In this document: one piece after another, positions 19,836 to 28,814 of the stretch
Position numbering within the stretch: position 1 is the stretch's first letter
How the letters are laid out: every line of letters begins with the position of its first letter
Source of the DNA: CAWBUW01 sp963792075
GTDB taxonomy: Bacteria; Chloroflexota; Anaerolineae; Anaerolineales; UBA4823
NCBI GenBank assembly: GCA_963792075.1
Contig: CAWBUW010000007.1
Span: 310,001 to 374,000 of the forward strand
Direction of reading: 5' to 3'
DNA: 64,000 nucleotides
The notes under the pieces: model-generated
Database searches by the model: none
Seen by the model: the letters and a program-made list of their open reading frames with translations, nothing else
What the model was told of the DNA's origin: nothing
Program-made: the position numbers and the translations under genes

Positions 19836-20795
19836 ATGTTACGATCCTTTTTTATCTACCTTTCCAAGGCAGGTTGGGCGCGCAAGCTGGTGACCCGTTG
19901 GTCGGTCGGCTGGCGCATGGCGTCGCGCTTTATCGCGGGTGAGACTCTGGACAAAGCCATTGACGCCATCAAAACTCTGAATGCCAAGGGAATCAATGCT
20001 ACCTTGGACCTTCTGGGCGAACATACTTCCAACGAGAAAGAAGCTGAAAAAGCGACCAATGATATTATCCAGGCGATGGATGCCATCCAGACGACGGGCG
20101 TGCGCGCCAATGTTTCGGTCAAACTGACCCAGATCGGCCTGGCGCTAGGCCCGGAAGTATGCAAGGCCAACCTGACCCGTATCGTCAAACACGCACAGGA
20201 GCTAAACACTTTCATACGTGTGGACATGGAAGATTCGCCAGTGACAACGCTCACGCTGGATGTGATGTGTGCTGTGCACAGCCTGTACCCGAAGCATGTA
20301 GGCATTGTGATCCAGGCCTACCTGTACCGCAGCGCAGAAGACATCGCCGCCTTGATGAAAGATGGCGTACCAGTACGCCTGTGCAAGGGCGCGTATAATG
20401 AGCCTGCCAGCGTGGCTTACCCCAAGAAGAGCGATGTGGATGCGAATTACGACCGGCTGGTAGATGCCCTGTTCCAGGGTTCGCTTACGCATGGCCAGCC
20501 CAGGCTCAGCGCGGATGGAAAGTTCCCACCTATCCCGGGCATCGCCTCTCACGATGAAAAACGGATCGCATACGCCAAGCAGGCTGCCGCCAGCCTGAAC
20601 CTGCCCAAAGATGCGCTGGAATTCCAAATGCTGAACGGAATTCGCCGTGACCTGCAGGAAAACCTGGCCAAAGAAGGCTATTCGGTGCGCGTCTATGTGC
20701 CTTTTGGCACAGAGTGGTACCCGTATTTCATGCGCCGGCTGGCGGAACGCCCGGCGAATGTCTGGTTCATGATCTCGATTTTCTTCCGCCGCTAG
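19836..20795 (+). CDS. Proline dehydrogenase (monofunctional)
   Basis: Oxidises L-proline to pyrroline-5-carboxylate with FAD, the first step of proline catabolism. 319 residues, the size of monofunctional PutB/FadM-like enzymes. Family features visible: LDLLGE near residue 60, VSVKLTQIG, DMEDS, VIQAYLYRS, VRLCKGAY with the substrate-region Lys, and FQMLNGIR near the C-terminus. GAGAGG lies before the ATG. An extended -10 (TGCTAGAAT, about 19777-19785) precedes it. No P5C dehydrogenase gene is adjacent. Confidence 0.92.
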   Translation: MLRSFFIYLSKAGWARKLVTRWSVGWRMASRFIAGETLDKAIDAIKTLNAKGINATLDLLGEHTSNEKEAEKATNDIIQAMDAIQTTGVRANVSVKLTQIGLALGPEVCKANLTRIVKHAQELNTFIRVDMEDSPVTTLTLDVMCAVHSLYPKHVGIVIQAYLYRSAEDIAALMKDGVPVRLCKGAYNEPASVAYPKKSDVDANYDRLVDALFQGSLTHGQPRLSADGKFPPIPGIASHDEKRIAYAKQAAASLNLPKDALEFQMLNGIRRDLQENLAKEGYSVRVYVPFGTEWYPYFMRRLAERPANVWFMISIFFRR

Positions 20796-20961
20796 AAAAC
20801 GATTAGGGGAGGCCAATGCGGGCGGTGATCATCTTGTACTGGTGTGGCAAGATAGCCTGCACAAGGTTTTGGCGCCGCGGCGTCCAGAACGCGTCGTACA
20901 GTTTCACCTGCTGTACAATCAGCGGCTTTAAGTGTGCAAAGGGGGAAACGTGGCTCACATC

Positions 20962-21678
20962 TTAAGGACAGTATTCCAGCGGGACAGTATAGGAAAGCAG
21001 CATAATCGGGTTGCTACCTAACTGCGAGACCTCTCCGGTTGCAAAAATGCAATTGCCTTCTTTCAGGTCATTCCAGGTGCGGTCGTAAGAGAGGAAGTAA
21101 AAGGCGTCCTTGGGGTTTTCAATATAAATAGAGAACGAGCCGGACTTGGTACTGATGCGCAGCACTTTGCCGGTGACGCACATCGTTTTGCCCACATCCT
21201 GCAGCGTCACCTGACTGGCAGGTGTACAGCCATTGACCGACGAAACCGGCGTGGGTGAAACCGGTGTGGGCAATTCGGCGGGGATGGCAGGCGTGTCACT
21301 GGCCGGCGGCTGAGTCTGGGTAGGCGGCAGCGGGGTGCGCGTGGGCTTGGGCGTCTGGGTCGCTGTGGAAAGCGGTGTGAGCGTGGCAGCCAATGTCAGG
21401 GTAGGGGTGGTGGTCGCGGTGGGCAGGCCGGCGGCGATACGGTTGAGCGTATTCTCCAGCGGCGCAGCCAACGGGCCCAGGAAACACAGCCAGCCCAGGC
21501 CAATGGCTGCCAGGATCACCATGACCGTCCACACCCGCGCCGGGGTGAGCAGCGACGATTCGCGCACCAAAGGACGGTCGGGGACCGTCTCGACGGCAGG
21601 CAAAAACACGTCCCGTAGGTTATTTTCTGGGGGTTGTTTGGGAGAGGGGGAGTTGGGTGGTGGGCTTTTTCGGTTCAT
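20962..21678 (-). CDS. Membrane-anchored protein with Thr/Pro linker and OB-like domain
   Basis: 238 residues: a cytoplasmic Pro/Asn-rich start (1-45), one membrane helix (about 50-72, VWTVMVILAAIGLGWLCFLG), a long Thr/Pro-rich linker (about 90-145), and a C-terminal domain of about 85 residues. That domain starts at VTLQDVGKTMCVTGKVL, which resembles OB-fold nucleic-acid-binding-like modules, and has three Cys. Such anchored proteins are common in Anaerolineae. The ATG at 21678 has no ribosome site, but TATACT lies 7 nt upstream, so the mRNA may be leaderless. Function unknown. Confidence 0.75.
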   Translation of the reverse strand: MNRKSPPPNSPSPKQPPENNLRDVFLPAVETVPDRPLVRESSLLTPARVWTVMVILAAIGLGWLCFLGPLAAPLENTLNRIAAGLPTATTTPTLTLAATLTPLSTATQTPKPTRTPLPPTQTQPPASDTPAIPAELPTPVSPTPVSSVNGCTPASQVTLQDVGKTMCVTGKVLRISTKSGSFSIYIENPKDAFYFLSYDRTWNDLKEGNCIFATGEVSQLGSNPIMLLSYTVPLEYCP

Positions 21679-21685
21679 GTTTCAT

Positions 21686-21691
21686 AGTATA
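21686..21691 (-). promoter_or_regulatory. -10 hexamer of a probable leaderless transcript
   Basis: TATACT on the minus strand ends 7 nt before the ATG at 21678, which places the transcription start at or next to the start codon. The same spacing recurs before several other genes in this window. Confidence 0.55.
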
Positions 21692-21731
21692 GCTTAAAGT
21701 AGGATTTTGGGGTATTCATGCAGGTTTCTGG

Positions 21732-21737
21732 TATAAT
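21732..21737 (+). promoter_or_regulatory. Extended -10 promoter of ssrA
   Basis: TATAAT preceded by TGG, making an extended -10. It lies 10 nt before the 5' end of tmRNA at 21748. No good -35 hexamer is visible at the usual spacing. Confidence 0.65.
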
Positions 21738-21747
21738 TAATCTACCT

Positions 21748-22138
21748 GGGGATGACAGGCTTCGACGGGAGAGGCTGGTCCCGGGCTGCGAGCCGAGAGG
21801 CGCCGACCTCGAGAAATCAGCGCAAAAATCAAGTGCCAACAGCACAACCTACGCAGCTCTTCCCCTCGCTGCATAAGCGAGAAGGATCTGCAATGGCTCT
21901 CACGTAGAGCCACGTCTGCCTGCCCCGCTCTCTGACCGGTGGTAGAGCAGGCGTCACAAAGTCAGAGTGCCGTGTGCGATGCGCCTAAACACACGAAAGA
22001 AAGGCCTTCGGGTCTTAGCCGCTAGCAAAGTGAGCCCTTGGTCTGTCGTGGGCCACCCAGCGAAATGAACGACGGACTACGCTCGTAGATGCTCGAGGGT
22101 CGATTTTTCGGACGCGGGTTCGAGTCCCGCCATCTCCA
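21748..22138 (+). ncRNA. ssrA: tmRNA
   Basis: Transfer-messenger RNA, which rescues stalled ribosomes and tags the nascent protein for degradation. The 5' end GGGGATG pairs with CATCTCC at 22131-22137 to form the acceptor stem; the T-arm GGTTCGAGTCCCGCC precedes it, and the CCA end is not encoded. The D-arm-like GACAGGCTTCGACGGG near the 5' end is characteristic. The tag frame is GCC at 21835 to the TAA at 21874-21876 and encodes ANSTTYAALPLAA. The length of 391 nt is in the usual range. Confidence 0.95.
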
Positions 22139-22143
22139 CTTTT

Positions 22144-22282
22144 TATTAGGGGAGGGGTTGTCCAAAAAGACGAAAACAAGGAGAAAATATACATACCTGT
22201 GGGGGTGGTGCTTCGCACCACCCCCACAGGTATGTATCAATTTTCTTCCTTTTTTTCTTTTGGGACAGCCCGTCCCCTAAAA
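22144..22282. repeat. MITE-like long palindrome after ssrA, with a perfect 23-bp core
   Basis: The core arms 22189-22211 and 22215-22237 are exact complements around TTC. Outside the core the two halves still match each other imperfectly (AGGGGAGGGGTTGTCC on the left against AGGGGACGGGCTGTCC read from the right end), so the whole ~139-bp stretch folds into one long hairpin. No open frame lies inside. It begins 6 nt after the tmRNA 3' end and stops shortly before the ygeY start. It could be a non-autonomous mobile palindrome and may also end the ssrA transcript. Confidence 0.6.
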
Positions 22283-22304
22283 CGTTACAAAAATGAGGTG
22301 AGGT

Positions 22305-23483
22305 TTGGATAAAATCGCTTTAATGATGCAAGAAATAGCACAGGACCTGGTCGCGTTTACTCAGGAGCTGGTCAGGATCAAGAGCATTTCAGGCCAGGAA
22401 GGGGAGATCGCTAAGTTCATCAGAAAAAAGATGAAGGCACTGGGATATGATGAAGTCATCATCGATTCCATGGGCAATGTCCTGGGAAGAATCGGGAACA
22501 GCGGAAAAGCGATTATGTTTGACTCCCACATGGATACAGTGGAAGTGAACGACGAAAAGAAGTGGGTGGTTCCGCCATTCAGCGGGGAGATCATAGCTGG
22601 ACGGCTCTATGGGCGTGGCTCGGTGGACATGAAAGCTGGAGCCGCGGCATCGATTTATGCGGGTGCGATGGCAAAGCGGTTGGATCTGGCTGCTGGGGGC
22701 ACTATTTACGTTTCCTGCAGCGTATTCGAAGAAGATTGCGATGGGGAGAACCTGAAGCATTTGTTTACGGAATTGAATCTCCGACCGGATTACATGGTTA
22801 TTTGCGAACCTTCTGCGAACAAGATCGCGTTGGGCCATAAGGGGAAAACCCAGATCTCCCTCAAAACCTATGGCATTTCAGCGCACGGTTCGGCACCCGA
22901 AAAAGGAGCGAACGCAATCTATGAGATGGCTGAGATCATCCAGCGCGTCGAAAAGGCAAACGCAGCGCTCATGAGGGAAGCGGCCCCCAGGGGATCGCTG
23001 GTGATGTCGCGAATCTCGAGCACCAGCGCTTCATTAAACGCGGTGCCGTCTGAATGCGAAGTGTATTTAGATCGCCGGATGGTGCCCGGAGAGACGGAAG
23101 ACACTATCCAAAAAGAAATGGCCGAGATCATCCGGGGTAAAAACGCCACCTGGGAAGTTGGGACGCTCTACCGCAAGAGCTGGACCGGTATGGAGATAAA
23201 ATACATACCTTTTCACCTGGCCTGGAAAATTGACCTGGACCACGAACTCGCCCAGGCCTGCGCGGCTGCTTATCTCGAAAATTTTGGCAGGGACCCCTCT
23301 GGGTACGATTTTTGGGATTTCAGCACCAACGCAGTTACCCCGGTCAGCATGGGCATCCCGACCATCGGCTTTGGGCCGGGGGAATATAAGTTGGCGCATA
23401 TGGACAATGAAAACTGCCAGGTCAACCAGATCGTGGAAGCCTGCGGATTTTATACCAGGGTGATTCAAAAAACATTTGCTTAA
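22305..23483 (+). CDS. ygeY: YgeY-family selenium-metabolism-linked M20 hydrolase
   Basis: 392 residues, zinc-dependent M20 peptidase/deacylase family. Metal and catalytic motifs: SHMDTVE (His, Asp), GRGSVDMKAG (bridging Asp), FEEDCDGE (catalytic Glu), EPSANKIALGHKG, SAHGSAP (His in the dimerisation part), and a C-terminal FSTNAV and GFGPG. YgeY proteins are known to track with selenium-dependent molybdenum hydroxylases and purine/hydantoin-type catabolism. Start at the TTG 22305 (GAGGTG upstream) gives the usual N-terminus; ATG at 22323 is possible. A probable selenoprotein gene lies 7 kb downstream. Confidence 0.85.
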   Translation: MDKIALMMQEIAQDLVAFTQELVRIKSISGQEGEIAKFIRKKMKALGYDEVIIDSMGNVLGRIGNSGKAIMFDSHMDTVEVNDEKKWVVPPFSGEIIAGRLYGRGSVDMKAGAAASIYAGAMAKRLDLAAGGTIYVSCSVFEEDCDGENLKHLFTELNLRPDYMVICEPSANKIALGHKGKTQISLKTYGISAHGSAPEKGANAIYEMAEIIQRVEKANAALMREAAPRGSLVMSRISSTSASLNAVPSECEVYLDRRMVPGETEDTIQKEMAEIIRGKNATWEVGTLYRKSWTGMEIKYIPFHLAWKIDLDHELAQACAAAYLENFGRDPSGYDFWDFSTNAVTPVSMGIPTIGFGPGEYKLAHMDNENCQVNQIVEACGFYTRVIQKTFA

Positions 23484-23660
23484 AAATACGTGCCGGCGCG
23501 GAATCACAACCTGCTGCCCAGACCACTTGACCAGCGGTGTACCCAGGAGATAAATATGCAACCTGTCCGTAGGAGGAGAAAGCGACAAAACAGACATCTT
23601 CCGCAACCTTTATGCGATAGCCCGGACATTATGTATAATTTTTTCTCTGGACGGCCTGAT

Positions 23661-24119
23661 TTACTTTAACTCAGCCAAGATCTCCTTGCTGTGACCATCT
23701 GGCTTGACATTCTCGAATACTTTCAAGATCATGCCGTCCTTGCCGATCAGGAATGTGGTGCGGAAGACGCCATCATACTCGCGGCCCATCATTTTTTTAC
23801 GCCCCCATACGCCGTAGGTTTCGCACACCTTGTGTTCGGCGTCTGCCAGCAGCGAGAAGGGCAGGTTATACTTGGCGATGAACCTGGCATGGGACTTTGG
23901 GTTATCCGGGCTGACACCTAAAATGACCACACCAGCTTTCGCATATTCATCATAATCATCACGGAATGCGCAGGCTTCGGTGGTGCAACCGGGGGTGTCG
24001 TCCTTGGGGTAGAAGTACAGCACGACCGGCGTGCCGCGGAAATCGGATAAACGGCGGACGGTGTTCTTCTCGTCTGCCAGGGCAAACTCGGGAGCCGAAA
24101 TTCCAGCAGAAATTGGCAT
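23661..24119 (-). CDS. bcp: Bcp/PrxQ-type peroxiredoxin
   Basis: Thiol peroxidase that reduces hydrogen and alkyl peroxides. 152 residues. The peroxidatic Cys is in TPGCTTEACAF; the second Cys five residues later is the resolving Cys of the PrxQ type. The Pro-Gly-Cys-Thr and Arg positions are conserved. It is an ordinary Cys enzyme, not a selenoprotein. AAGGAGA lies just before the ATG at 24119. The gene lies downstream of the response-regulator gene in the same direction. Confidence 0.93.
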   Translation of the reverse strand: MPISAGISAPEFALADEKNTVRRLSDFRGTPVVLYFYPKDDTPGCTTEACAFRDDYDEYAKAGVVILGVSPDNPKSHARFIAKYNLPFSLLADAEHKVCETYGVWGRKKMMGREYDGVFRTTFLIGKDGMILKVFENVKPDGHSKEILAELK

Positions 24120-24150
24120 TCTAGTCTCCTTTGGGATCAACCCGTGATTT

Positions 24151-24528
24151 TTAAATCAAGTGGGCGGCCTGCAGCGCGTGTTGGAGCGCCTCGTAAGTGG
24201 CGGGTTTGACGATCAATTCCAGCGCGCCTTCGCGTTGAACTTCTGCAGCGGTCTCTGGCTGATCATCGGAAGTAACCACCACAACCGGGATGTTGATGGT
24301 TGCAGGGTCCCGTTTTATATAACGCAGTACTTCCAAACCGCTCAGCCCAGGCATGCTCAGATCCACGAACACAATGTCTGGTTTGAGAGTTTCCAAAGTC
24401 CCGAGGGCTGCGCGCGGGCCGAGCGCCATTTTGGCCTTTATTCCCATTGTATTCAGCATCTCAATCACGATTCCGGCAGCTAGGCGGTTGTCATCAATTA
24501 CCAGCGCAGTTGGCATCGCTTCATCCAT
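24151..24528 (-). CDS. Single-domain response regulator
   Basis: 125 residues containing only a receiver domain: acid pair in VIDDN, phospho-acceptor Asp in IVFVDLSMPG, Thr/Ser in VVVVTSDD, and Lys in LIVKPA. There is no output domain, so it works by protein contact or phosphotransfer (CheY/Spo0F style). AAAGGA precedes the ATG at 24528. No partner kinase gene is adjacent. Confidence 0.88.
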   Translation of the reverse strand: MDEAMPTALVIDDNRLAAGIVIEMLNTMGIKAKMALGPRAALGTLETLKPDIVFVDLSMPGLSGLEVLRYIKRDPATINIPVVVVTSDDQPETAAEVQREGALELIVKPATYEALQHALQAAHLI

Positions 24529-24568
24529 TTCCGGTATCCTTTCGATATAGAAGGGGAAATTCCCTGAC

Positions 24569-26548
24569 TTATTGAGAGGATTCTATTTCGGCAATCACGG
24601 TTCCCATCGGGTTGATATCATATCCTGGCAGGCTGGCTACGGCTGAGCGGAAAGCCGGGTCGGCCAGTACGTCGAACAAAGGCGCCAGGCGAGGGCTTTC
24701 GGCCTGCTGGCGGGGGATGATCAGGTCATAGCGCTCGGTAAAGAGGGGGATAAAATCTAAATCGAGCGCTTGAGCTGCAGCAGCGATCCCCAGCCCACAG
24801 TTTGAACGCCCAGAAGCAATGGCTGCGGCGACTGCCAGGTGAGTGTATTCTTCTTGATTGTAGCCGTTTATTGCCGAGGGCGCAATCCCCAGGCGACCCA
24901 GGTGATAGTCAAGGAGCACTCGTGTGCCCGCACCGCGCTGCCGGTTGGCGAATCGCAGCTCTGGCCGGGCCAGGTCCTCCAGCCCGAAAATATGCATCGG
25001 ATTCCCACGCGGCAACATCAAACCCTGGGAGCGCCCTACTAAAGCCACCACGCGCACCGGGACTCCTGGCAGATATTGGCGGATGTAGGAGAGGTTGTAC
25101 TCGCCACTTTCGGGATCCATCAGATGGGAACCGGCCAGGTGCGCCTCGCCGCGGCGCAAAGCGACCAGCCCGCCCAGGCTTCCAACATTAGATGAAGTGA
25201 GGGCTGAGTTGCGCTGGGAGAGATATTGCGCAATCAGATCCAGCGTGATGTCATGGGAGCCAATGGCAAAAATGGTGCGCTCGATGTCACTCAACGAACG
25301 ATACAGACGCACTGTCACCGGCGCGCCCGCGGGCAGCCCCTGCACACCCCGCGGCAGGAGCGCCAGCCCATCCGCGTGCACGAGAGAGGTGATCACCCCT
25401 GCACCGCGTGTCAGTGGTGCTGCCAGCAGGTTCTCGCCTACCCGGCCGACTGCCACGCGCAGAAAATCATCATCCCCGGCAGGGGAGGTGGTCTTGCGCG
25501 TCAGAGTCGCCTGTACGGTCACCGGCTCGAAGGGGCGGCGGCCCAGCCAGAGCGCCAGTAATGGCTCAACGAAGATCTCTCCTGTGAGCGCCGCGGAAAC
25601 CGGATAGCCCGGTACACCGATGATCGGGATCATTAATCCCTCGGATGAAATCATCCCTAAAATCACCGGATGCCCCGGGCGCACTGCCACGCCATGCACG
25701 AGCAGCTCGCCCAGATTTTCAACCACCTGTGCCGAGAAATCCTCCGCACCTGCCGAAGAACCTGCATTGAGCAGCACCAGGTCGTGGTCACGGGCGGCAT
25801 CCAGGACGCGCTGTCGGATGGCAGGGAGATGATCTGGCGTAATCGGGAAGCGCGTGGCAGTTCCGCCCCAGGCGTTCACCTGTGCGGCCAGTACGAGCGA
25901 GTTATATTCGATAATGTCGCCGATCTTGACCGGCTGCCCAATAGGCACCAATTCGCTGCCGGTGGGCAAGATCGCCACGCGCGGGCGACGAGAAACGCGC
26001 ACCCGGTCGTGTCCGCAAGCGGCTATAGCACCCAGGTCCACCGGACGCAGTGTATGACCGGTGGGCAGCACTAACTGCGTGGCGACAATGTCCTCGCCCA
26101 ACGGGCGGACGTGGCTCCAGGGTGTAGCCGCAGCGCGGATGCGCAGCATATGGGGATGGCGCGGATCCTGGGCTGGCTGCCCTGCTACGTCGAGGGACTC
26201 AGTGTTTTCGATTGGGATGACACAGTCCGCCCACGCCGGCAGCGGGTCGCCAGTATCTAAGTAAACCGCTTGCGCTTCAGTCCCGCTGGCAGCCAGTGAG
26301 AGCGGTGTGGTGGGCATGGCGTTTTCGGTGCTGGCAGCTACCACTGCGAAGCCATCCATCGCTGAGGCATGGTAATGCGGCGAAGAGAGGCGCGCCCAGA
26401 CCGGTTCCGCCAGCACGCGCCCAAGCGCATGCTCATCGAGTGGAATTTCCTCAACCCCCAGAATGCCACCCAGCCCAGCAGCGGCCAGTGCCTGAGCAAA
26501 TCGCTCTTGCGCCTGGTTCAATGGGATATCGTGTAAATAAACGGACAC
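24569..26548 (-). CDS. MoeA-like molybdopterin protein fused to a periplasmic-binding-like domain
   Basis: 659 residues. The N-terminal ~410 are MoeA-like (molybdenum insertion into molybdopterin): SPHYHASAMDGFAV, DTGDPLPAWADCVI, ILPTGSELVP, LLNAGSSAGAEDF and GVPGYPVSA. Residues about 440-640 match the substrate-binding domain found in ModE/LysR-like proteins (ANRQRGAGTRVLLDYHL, GRSNCGLGIAAAA), which may sense molybdate or tungstate. It lies upstream of the peptide-coding start of no other gene but in the same direction as the second moeA. This fusion is known in anaerobes and is often linked to selenium- or molybdenum-dependent enzymes. Confidence 0.87.
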   Translation of the reverse strand: MSVYLHDIPLNQAQERFAQALAAAGLGGILGVEEIPLDEHALGRVLAEPVWARLSSPHYHASAMDGFAVVAASTENAMPTTPLSLAASGTEAQAVYLDTGDPLPAWADCVIPIENTESLDVAGQPAQDPRHPHMLRIRAAATPWSHVRPLGEDIVATQLVLPTGHTLRPVDLGAIAACGHDRVRVSRRPRVAILPTGSELVPIGQPVKIGDIIEYNSLVLAAQVNAWGGTATRFPITPDHLPAIRQRVLDAARDHDLVLLNAGSSAGAEDFSAQVVENLGELLVHGVAVRPGHPVILGMISSEGLMIPIIGVPGYPVSAALTGEIFVEPLLALWLGRRPFEPVTVQATLTRKTTSPAGDDDFLRVAVGRVGENLLAAPLTRGAGVITSLVHADGLALLPRGVQGLPAGAPVTVRLYRSLSDIERTIFAIGSHDITLDLIAQYLSQRNSALTSSNVGSLGGLVALRRGEAHLAGSHLMDPESGEYNLSYIRQYLPGVPVRVVALVGRSQGLMLPRGNPMHIFGLEDLARPELRFANRQRGAGTRVLLDYHLGRLGIAPSAINGYNQEEYTHLAVAAAIASGRSNCGLGIAAAAQALDLDFIPLFTERYDLIIPRQQAESPRLAPLFDVLADPAFRSAVASLPGYDINPMGTVIAEIESSQ

Positions 26549-26559
26549 AGGATCACCTC

Positions 26560-27558
26560 TCAGGGTTGAATGTTCCAGGGGAAAAGTGCAGCAAAGGCGG
26601 ACAGGTCATAATCAGCTTGCACTTCTCGGCGGCTGAGATAATAGATCGTATTAGGGCCCTGCTCCACCTGTTCTCCCAGGCCCATCCCGGCAATATAGCC
26701 GAAGTCGCGGGTTTTCTCGACCACCAGCAAATCAATGCGCCCAAACGGATAGGCGAAGGTGGTCACCTGGGTGCCTGCTGCTGCTTCGATGTCTTTTTTC
26801 GATTGGTATAATTCTCGCGTGAGCAGCGTGTGGTTCAGAGTCAGATCCAGGTGCATCATCGAGTGGGAGCCAATTTCCCAGCCAGCCTGGGCCAGCTCCT
26901 GGAGCTGTTCAGGGCTGATGTAACCATTGGCGCCCATATAGCTGGATACCACGTAGAGTGTTGCCTTAAAGCCCAAATCTTGCAGTACGGGGAACGCGTT
27001 TTGGTATACATCCAGGTCGCCGTCATCAAATGTGATGACGACCGGGCGTGCAGGCAGGCTGCCTCCATTCCGAATTACATTAGCCAGTTCATTTGCTGTG
27101 AGAGTGACATACCCCCCGTCGCGCAGCCTCTGCATCTGCTCACGGAAGACCTGCGGCGAGACATAATAACGGTTGCTGTATCCGATTTCGGCAATATGGT
27201 GGTAGAGCAAAATAGGCACGGTGACATTGCCGGGTCCGGCGGGCGCCCAGGTCGGTGTCGCTGTGGGCAGAGGCGTGTCAGTCGGGGTCGGGGTTTCCGT
27301 AGGTAACGGTGTTGGGGTGTCCGTAGGTGTTGCCGTCGGTAGAGGGGTAGATGTAGCGGTCGGCAGCGGGGTAAGGGTGGCAGAGGGGATGGCGGTTGGA
27401 ACTAATGTGGGGGGGCGCCAGCCGACCTCCTGCACCTGGGCGAACGTGGCGCAGGCGCTTAACAGCAGCATGGGGACCGCCAGCAGCAATACACGCCTCA
27501 GCACGGGCAAAGCGGGCTTGGGGAACTGCGCATGCCTTCCCAGGAATGGCAGGATCAT
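26560..27558 (-). CDS. Polysaccharide deacetylase lipoprotein
   Basis: 332 residues. Lipoprotein signal with lipobox LLSAC around residue 35, then a Thr/Pro-rich linker with many TPTPLPT-like units (about 50-105), then a NodB-fold domain. Motifs: TFDDGD (metal Asp pair), HSMMH (metal His pair) and AYPFGR. It likely deacetylates N-acetylated cell-wall or capsule sugars outside the membrane. The start overlaps the moeA stop by 4 nt (ATGA, 27555-27558), so it is coupled to a gene of unrelated function. Confidence 0.9.
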   Translation of the reverse strand: MILPFLGRHAQFPKPALPVLRRVLLLAVPMLLLSACATFAQVQEVGWRPPTLVPTAIPSATLTPLPTATSTPLPTATPTDTPTPLPTETPTPTDTPLPTATPTWAPAGPGNVTVPILLYHHIAEIGYSNRYYVSPQVFREQMQRLRDGGYVTLTANELANVIRNGGSLPARPVVITFDDGDLDVYQNAFPVLQDLGFKATLYVVSSYMGANGYISPEQLQELAQAGWEIGSHSMMHLDLTLNHTLLTRELYQSKKDIEAAAGTQVTTFAYPFGRIDLLVVEKTRDFGYIAGMGLGEQVEQGPNTIYYLSRREVQADYDLSAFAALFPWNIQP

Positions 27559-28802
27559 ATTAAAAAGACCTGCACCAATTCACCCGAAGGCAGGCCCGTG
27601 GCGTCTGCAGGCGTGCAGACCAGGCCGTCGGCTCGTGAAAGGCTGAAGATCAGGTTGCTTTTACTGAAGATCGGTTCCGCTACGTAGCCAGACGGTCCGG
27701 GAATCAGCTTGACTGGCGTCCAATCTTCCCGCCCAGCTTGTGAAGCCAGGTTGACTGCCAGCCGGGCAGGAAGGTAAGGGCGCAGCCGCGGTAAGGAGAG
27801 TCCCATCAGGTGCTGTACCAGCGGTACAACAAACAGCCAGGCGATCACCAGCCCGCTGACCGGGTTGCCAGGCAGACCAATCACCGGCTTGGGGGGGAGG
27901 TCCGCATAGGCGCACACACCCAGGATGGTCGGCTTGCCCGGGCGCACGTTGACGCCATGCACCAGGACCCCGGGTTGGCCGAGATCGTTGATGATCCCGG
28001 AGGTCAGGTCGCGCGTCGAAGCAGAAGAGCCTGCCGTGAAGATCACTACGTCACATTCCTGGATGGCGCGCCGGGCTGCTGCGGCCAACGCTTCGGGCCT
28101 GTCAGGCAAGATACCATAGGGTACCGGGATGGCACCCGCAGACTGTACCAGAGCGCTGAGGGTGGTGGTGTTCACATCGTGCACCTGGCCGGGCTGCAGG
28201 GCGGACTCTACGGGAACTACCTCATCTCCTGTGGAGAGAATTGCCAGGCGCGGCTGCCGAGAAACACTTATTTCATGGATGCCTAGCGCAGCAAGTCCTC
28301 CTAAATCAGCCGGGCGCAACAGTCTTCCGACAGGAAGGACCTTCTCGCCGGATTGCACATCTTCGCCAGCCTTGATCAGGTTGTCGCCAGGGGCTACAGC
28401 GCGCAGGATTTCTATTTCCTCTGCACGCGCCAATTGGGTATGTTCGAGCATGATGGCTGCGTTGGCGCCTTGCGGGAGCATGCCACCTGTGTGGATCAGA
28501 GCGCACTGACCGGCTGCCAGTTGGAAAGAGGGGCTTTTGCCCATCGGCACCTCGCCAATCACGGTGAGATAGGCAGGCAGGCTGTCGCTGGCGCCATAAG
28601 TATCTGCGGCGCGCAATACGTAGCCATCCACGGAAGAGCGCGGGAAAGTGGGCAGCGGGTGGGGTGCGATCACCGCCTGGGCTGTTACGCGCCCTAGCGC
28701 CTGGGCCAGGGGTACAGTTTCGGCAGTGGGTTGGACAGGTAAACGCTCCAGGAGCACCTGGAGGGCGGTATTTGGCGGAAGCAGTTCAAGGAATTCAGGC
28801 AT
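27555..28802 (-). CDS. moeA: Molybdopterin molybdenumtransferase
   Basis: 415 residues, the usual MoeA length. MoeA ligates molybdate to adenylylated molybdopterin. Motifs: FPRSSVDGYVLRA, IHTGGMLPQGANAAIM, AILSTGDEVVP, FTAGSSASTRD, GVNVRPGKPTILG and GLPGNPVSG. It is a second MoeA paralogue in one run of genes with the fusion protein at 24569-26548; in some prokaryotes two MoeA proteins separate molybdenum from tungsten loading. Confidence 0.93.
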   Translation of the reverse strand: MPEFLELLPPNTALQVLLERLPVQPTAETVPLAQALGRVTAQAVIAPHPLPTFPRSSVDGYVLRAADTYGASDSLPAYLTVIGEVPMGKSPSFQLAAGQCALIHTGGMLPQGANAAIMLEHTQLARAEEIEILRAVAPGDNLIKAGEDVQSGEKVLPVGRLLRPADLGGLAALGIHEISVSRQPRLAILSTGDEVVPVESALQPGQVHDVNTTTLSALVQSAGAIPVPYGILPDRPEALAAAARRAIQECDVVIFTAGSSASTRDLTSGIINDLGQPGVLVHGVNVRPGKPTILGVCAYADLPPKPVIGLPGNPVSGLVIAWLFVVPLVQHLMGLSLPRLRPYLPARLAVNLASQAGREDWTPVKLIPGPSGYVAEPIFSKSNLIFSLSRADGLVCTPADATGLPSGELVQVFLI

Positions 28803-28814
28803 AAGGGCAAAGTT

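Noticed and set aside
20796..20961. Possible gene between proline dehydrogenase and the OB-like protein gene
   Set aside because: No frame with a start, ribosome site and reasonable length was found; I see nothing else in this stretch.
22015..22240. Short frames on the minus strand over the 3' end of ssrA
   Set aside because: The region is the tmRNA acceptor and T-arm; the peptide is the antisense of structural RNA.
23661..24119. Bcp peroxiredoxin as a possible selenoprotein
   Set aside because: The peroxidatic position is an ordinary Cys codon within TPGCTTEAC.
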